From Caldifarciminota bacterium (GTDB taxonomy: Bacteria; Hydrothermota; Tepidihabitantia; Tepidihabitantales; JAOUPE01), in the NCBI GenBank assembly GCA_029880025.1, contig JAOUPE010000090.1, forward strand, positions 1 to 6,815: a stretch of DNA of 6,815 bases. Direction: 5' to 3'. Positions 5,162 to 6,815 of the stretch are shown one piece after another. The translations under genes and the position numbers were made by a program. The first letter of the stretch is position 1; every line of letters begins with the position of its first letter. Below the pieces are notes generated by a model that was given only the letters and a program-made list of their open reading frames with translations, ran no database searches and was not told the DNA's origin.

Positions 5162-5803
5162 TTAAGCCGCACGCATCACTTGCTGGACAAATGCTGGCTC
5201 CGGCAAGACTCCGTCAATTTCAACTGCACCATCATTCACAATTGTCTTGGGTACCCCCAATACTGAGTATTTACTCGCTAAATGAGGAAATTCGATGGAT
5301 GCGACCATGTCGGCTTTGATTCGTTCACTCATCAAGGCAAGTTTATGTGCCATTCTAACCATAATTGGACAATAAGGACAGGTGGGTGTTGTGAAGACCT
5401 GGATATGTAGGTGTTTTATCAAGGTGTTTAATTGACTTATCGTTTCCAAAGATAGTTCGGTTATTCCTTTTGAAACATCAACCAAATCTTCTAAGAGGGC
5501 GGCAAATTCGTAACCAGAGGGTATGCCAAAGAAACGAATCCCGTAAACCTTTTGACCTTCGAGCACAATTGCCGGAATCTTATCGATTTCAAACTTTTTC
5601 GCACTCTCCTGGTCTTTCAGAAAATCATAGACCTTAAGTTCTAATTTGTCAGAAAGTGCAGTTAATTCTTGCAAAAGTTCATGGGCAGCCTTACACGATT
5701 CACATTCAAACTCCTGAGTAAAAAAATGAATGATAACTTTATTGGTAAGTTTTTGAAATATTTCCTGGATTTGTTTTTTATTCTCATCCGAAATTAAAGG
5801 CAT
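5162..5803 (-). CDS. Protein disulfide oxidoreductase (two-domain glutaredoxin-like PDO)
   Basis: A 213-residue cytoplasmic protein made of two fused thioredoxin folds, the arrangement of the PDO family found mainly in thermophilic archaea and bacteria. There it forms, reduces or shuffles protein disulfides, usually with a thioredoxin reductase. The N-terminal unit has the active site CESC (34-37) and cis-proline Pro77 in DKIPAIV. The C-terminal unit has CPYC (142-145) in FTTPTCPYCP and cis-proline Pro185 in LGVPKTIV. Both redox centres are intact, and there is no signal peptide. The start ATG 5803 has GGGAGG seven to eight bases upstream. Its own promoter lies at 5865-5891. No thioredoxin reductase or peroxiredoxin gene is adjacent here. 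A repeat and the glyA leader follow downstream. Confidence 0.92.
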   Translation of the reverse strand: MPLISDENKKQIQEIFQKLTNKVIIHFFTQEFECESCKAAHELLQELTALSDKLELKVYDFLKDQESAKKFEIDKIPAIVLEGQKVYGIRFFGIPSGYEFAALLEDLVDVSKGITELSLETISQLNTLIKHLHIQVFTTPTCPYCPIMVRMAHKLALMSERIKADMVASIEFPHLASKYSVLGVPKTIVNDGAVEIDGVLPEPAFVQQVMRAA

Positions 5804-5864
5804 AACAAATCCTCCCTTCTTTATTTCTGTAAATTAGTCTTACTCAAACTAAATGCTAATTGAG

Positions 5865-5891
5865 ATTATAAAATATTTTTACATCTGTCAA
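5865..5891 (-). promoter_or_regulatory. Promoter of the PDO gene, consensus boxes with short spacer
   Basis: TTGACA (5891-5886) and TATAAT (5870-5865) both match the sigma70 consensus exactly but are separated by 15 bases rather than about 17. Reading TAATCT as the -10 restores 17 bases at the cost of box quality. The start would be near 5858, giving a leader of about 55 bases that carries the GGGAGG site. Confidence 0.6.
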
Positions 5892-5975
5892 TAATTCTAA
5901 CTTTATAAATCAATACGGGATGGCTTAGGGTGACCACCTAAGTGCCCGGTAAGTAACTCCCTAATAATTAGACGG

Positions 5976-6506
5976 TTATTCGCTCAAAGCCAGTCGTTGT
6001 TTTATTGAGTCAGGCAATAATTTGACCAAATTGGGATGAGTTTCGGTTAATCGCATTATATCGGCTAAATCCTTTTGCCGTTTGCTCGGTCGGCGAGTAG
6101 TATCCTCATAAGCCCAAATTTTACCTTGTAATACATCTTCTAAGGATGCCACCGGTATTTCGTATCCTAATACACTCTTATTTGCTGCCCTGCCAATAAA
6201 TTCCTGATATCTTAAATCAGTTTGGATTTGAATGCGCAAGTCTGAATCTGGACTGGAGATATTAATACTGTGAAGTTGTTCGTTAGCCTTGAATTTTGCC
6301 GATAAGATTCGGATAAGTTCTGATACTTGTGAGCCGGCAATGACTATATCTAAATCGAGGCTGACCACTGGTTCACAATAAGCATTTACAGCTAAACCGC
6401 CAACCACGCAAAATTTTATATCTTTCTCTTTTAATATATCAAGAAATCTCTGAAAAAAATCATTTTGACTATTAGTTATCTTATTCATAAAATCTTTTTT
6501 GGTCAT
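5976..6506 (-). CDS. PolB-superfamily nucleotidyltransferase-like protein (AbiEii-like)
   Basis: A 176-residue stand-alone protein. It shows the nucleotidyltransferase core: CVVGGLAVNAY (33-43, the GG loop) and SLDLDIVI (49-56, the D-x-D pair, Asp51 and Asp53). SDLRIQIQTDLRYQ (88-101) follows, where the third carboxylate would be expected in RIQIQ but a Gln stands instead. Then comes VASLEDVLQGKIWAYEDTTR (119-138), continuing SKRQKDLADI (141-150), the helical part typical of AbiEii-like proteins. The AbiEii relationship comes from motifs; function is unknown, and an antitoxin role-partner is not visible nearby. ATG 6506 was chosen because a promoter ends 5 bases before it. In-frame ATG 6524 and GTG 6584 lack ribosome-binding sites and would lie within or upstream of that promoter. 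Confidence 0.75.
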   Translation of the reverse strand: MTKKDFMNKITNSQNDFFQRFLDILKEKDIKFCVVGGLAVNAYCEPVVSLDLDIVIAGSQVSELIRILSAKFKANEQLHSINISSPDSDLRIQIQTDLRYQEFIGRAANKSVLGYEIPVASLEDVLQGKIWAYEDTTRRPSKRQKDLADIMRLTETHPNLVKLLPDSIKQRLALSE

Positions 6507-6511
6507 ATCCA

Positions 6512-6539
6512 ATGATAACTTCATACTAAGATTAGTCAA
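6512..6539 (-). promoter_or_regulatory. Promoter of the nucleotidyltransferase gene, leaderless type
   Basis: TTGACT (6539-6534), a 16-base spacer and TATCAT (6517-6512) match five of six consensus bases in each box. The predicted start falls at about 6505-6506, on the A of the chosen ATG. No Shine-Dalgarno is present, which agrees with a leaderless message. Confidence 0.5.
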
Positions 6540-6708
6540 GACTTGCCGCTTGGGAGATAACTTAGGGTTGATACCCCCTCCCACACCAAAATCAAATATA
6601 AGATATCAAAGCGATAGATGAAAATTTGGGTCAATTTTAGGTTAAATTTTAAGTATAACCTTTTTGATACTGTTAATGGAGTAAAGATAATACAGAAATA
6701 TCAAAATA

Positions 6709-6757
6709 AGTTCCAAATTCTAAAGCACCAAATCCCAAATAATATCTAAATTCCAAT
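6709..6757. repeat. Degenerate CCAAATTC / CAAATCCCAAAT repeat in the gene-free right end
   Basis: Irregular repetition of CCAAATTC, CCAAATCCCAAAT and AAATTCCAA on the plus strand. From memory, similar A-rich arrays occur between genes in several uncultured bacterial lineages. The 309 bases from 6507 to 6815 contain this array, the nucleotidyltransferase promoter and the fragment at 6775-6792; I see no gene there on either strand. Confidence 0.5.
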
Positions 6758-6774
6758 TTTTAAAATTTTAACTT

Positions 6775-6792
6775 TCTGATATCTCTGCGGTT
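6775..6792. repeat. Second AACCGCAGAGATA fragment
   Basis: The minus strand reads AACCGCAGAGATATCAGA. This equals the fragment at 771-797 minus nine internal bases. It is a short, decayed member of the same intergenic family. Confidence 0.4.
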
Positions 6793-6815
6793 CGTAGAAA
6801 ATTTGTTTTCTTTCT

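Overview
All recognisable genes lie on the minus strand, so the window reads right to left: a PolB-type nucleotidyltransferase, a protein disulfide oxidoreductase (PDO), glyA, eno, a divIC/ftsB-type gene, a toxin-antitoxin pair, and the 5' part of purF, which runs off the left edge. Base composition is moderately AT-rich, and the intergenic gaps contain degenerate ACCAC..GA / CACAGATT-type inverted repeats and a CCAAATTC-type A-rich repeat. From memory, such repeats are common in uncultured, often thermophilic bacterial lineages (candidate division WOR-3/Stahlbacteria, Hydrothermae and similar). The two-domain PDO also points to a thermophile or anaerobe. No rRNA or other marker is present, so the assignment is an inference. 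The protein sequences and the Shine-Dalgarno sites are bacterial.

Region by region: 1-584 is the glutaminase part of purF, with a strong promoter abutting its ATG. 585-963 has no convincing gene; it holds that promoter, a small palindrome, a repeat fragment, and a broken copy of the 3' end of divIC. 964-1501 is a BrnT-like toxin followed by a CopG/BrnA-type antitoxin, overlapping by 14 bases. The toxin frame is intact but has no ATG, GTG or TTG start. 1594-1959 is the divIC/ftsB-type gene, next to eno (2047-3324), an arrangement seen in many bacteria. The 197-base eno-glyA gap is almost completely filled by a nested inverted repeat. glyA (3522-4835) has all active-site motifs plus an insertion of about 13 residues. 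4836-5161 holds a second nested inverted repeat. PDO (5162-5803) has its own consensus-like promoter. The nucleotidyltransferase (5976-6506) also appears to be leaderless. The last 309 bases hold only repeats.

Functionally the window is mostly housekeeping: glycolysis (eno), one-carbon and serine/glycine metabolism (glyA), purine synthesis (purF), division (divIC) and thiol-disulfide exchange (PDO). The accessory genes are the toxin-antitoxin pair and the lone nucleotidyltransferase. The most notable observations are that the toxin-antitoxin pair sits between two copies of the divIC 3' end, that the toxin lacks a normal start codon but follows a tiny upstream frame, and that three transcription units have a -10 box only 5-9 bases before the first ATG, which suggests leaderless mRNAs.
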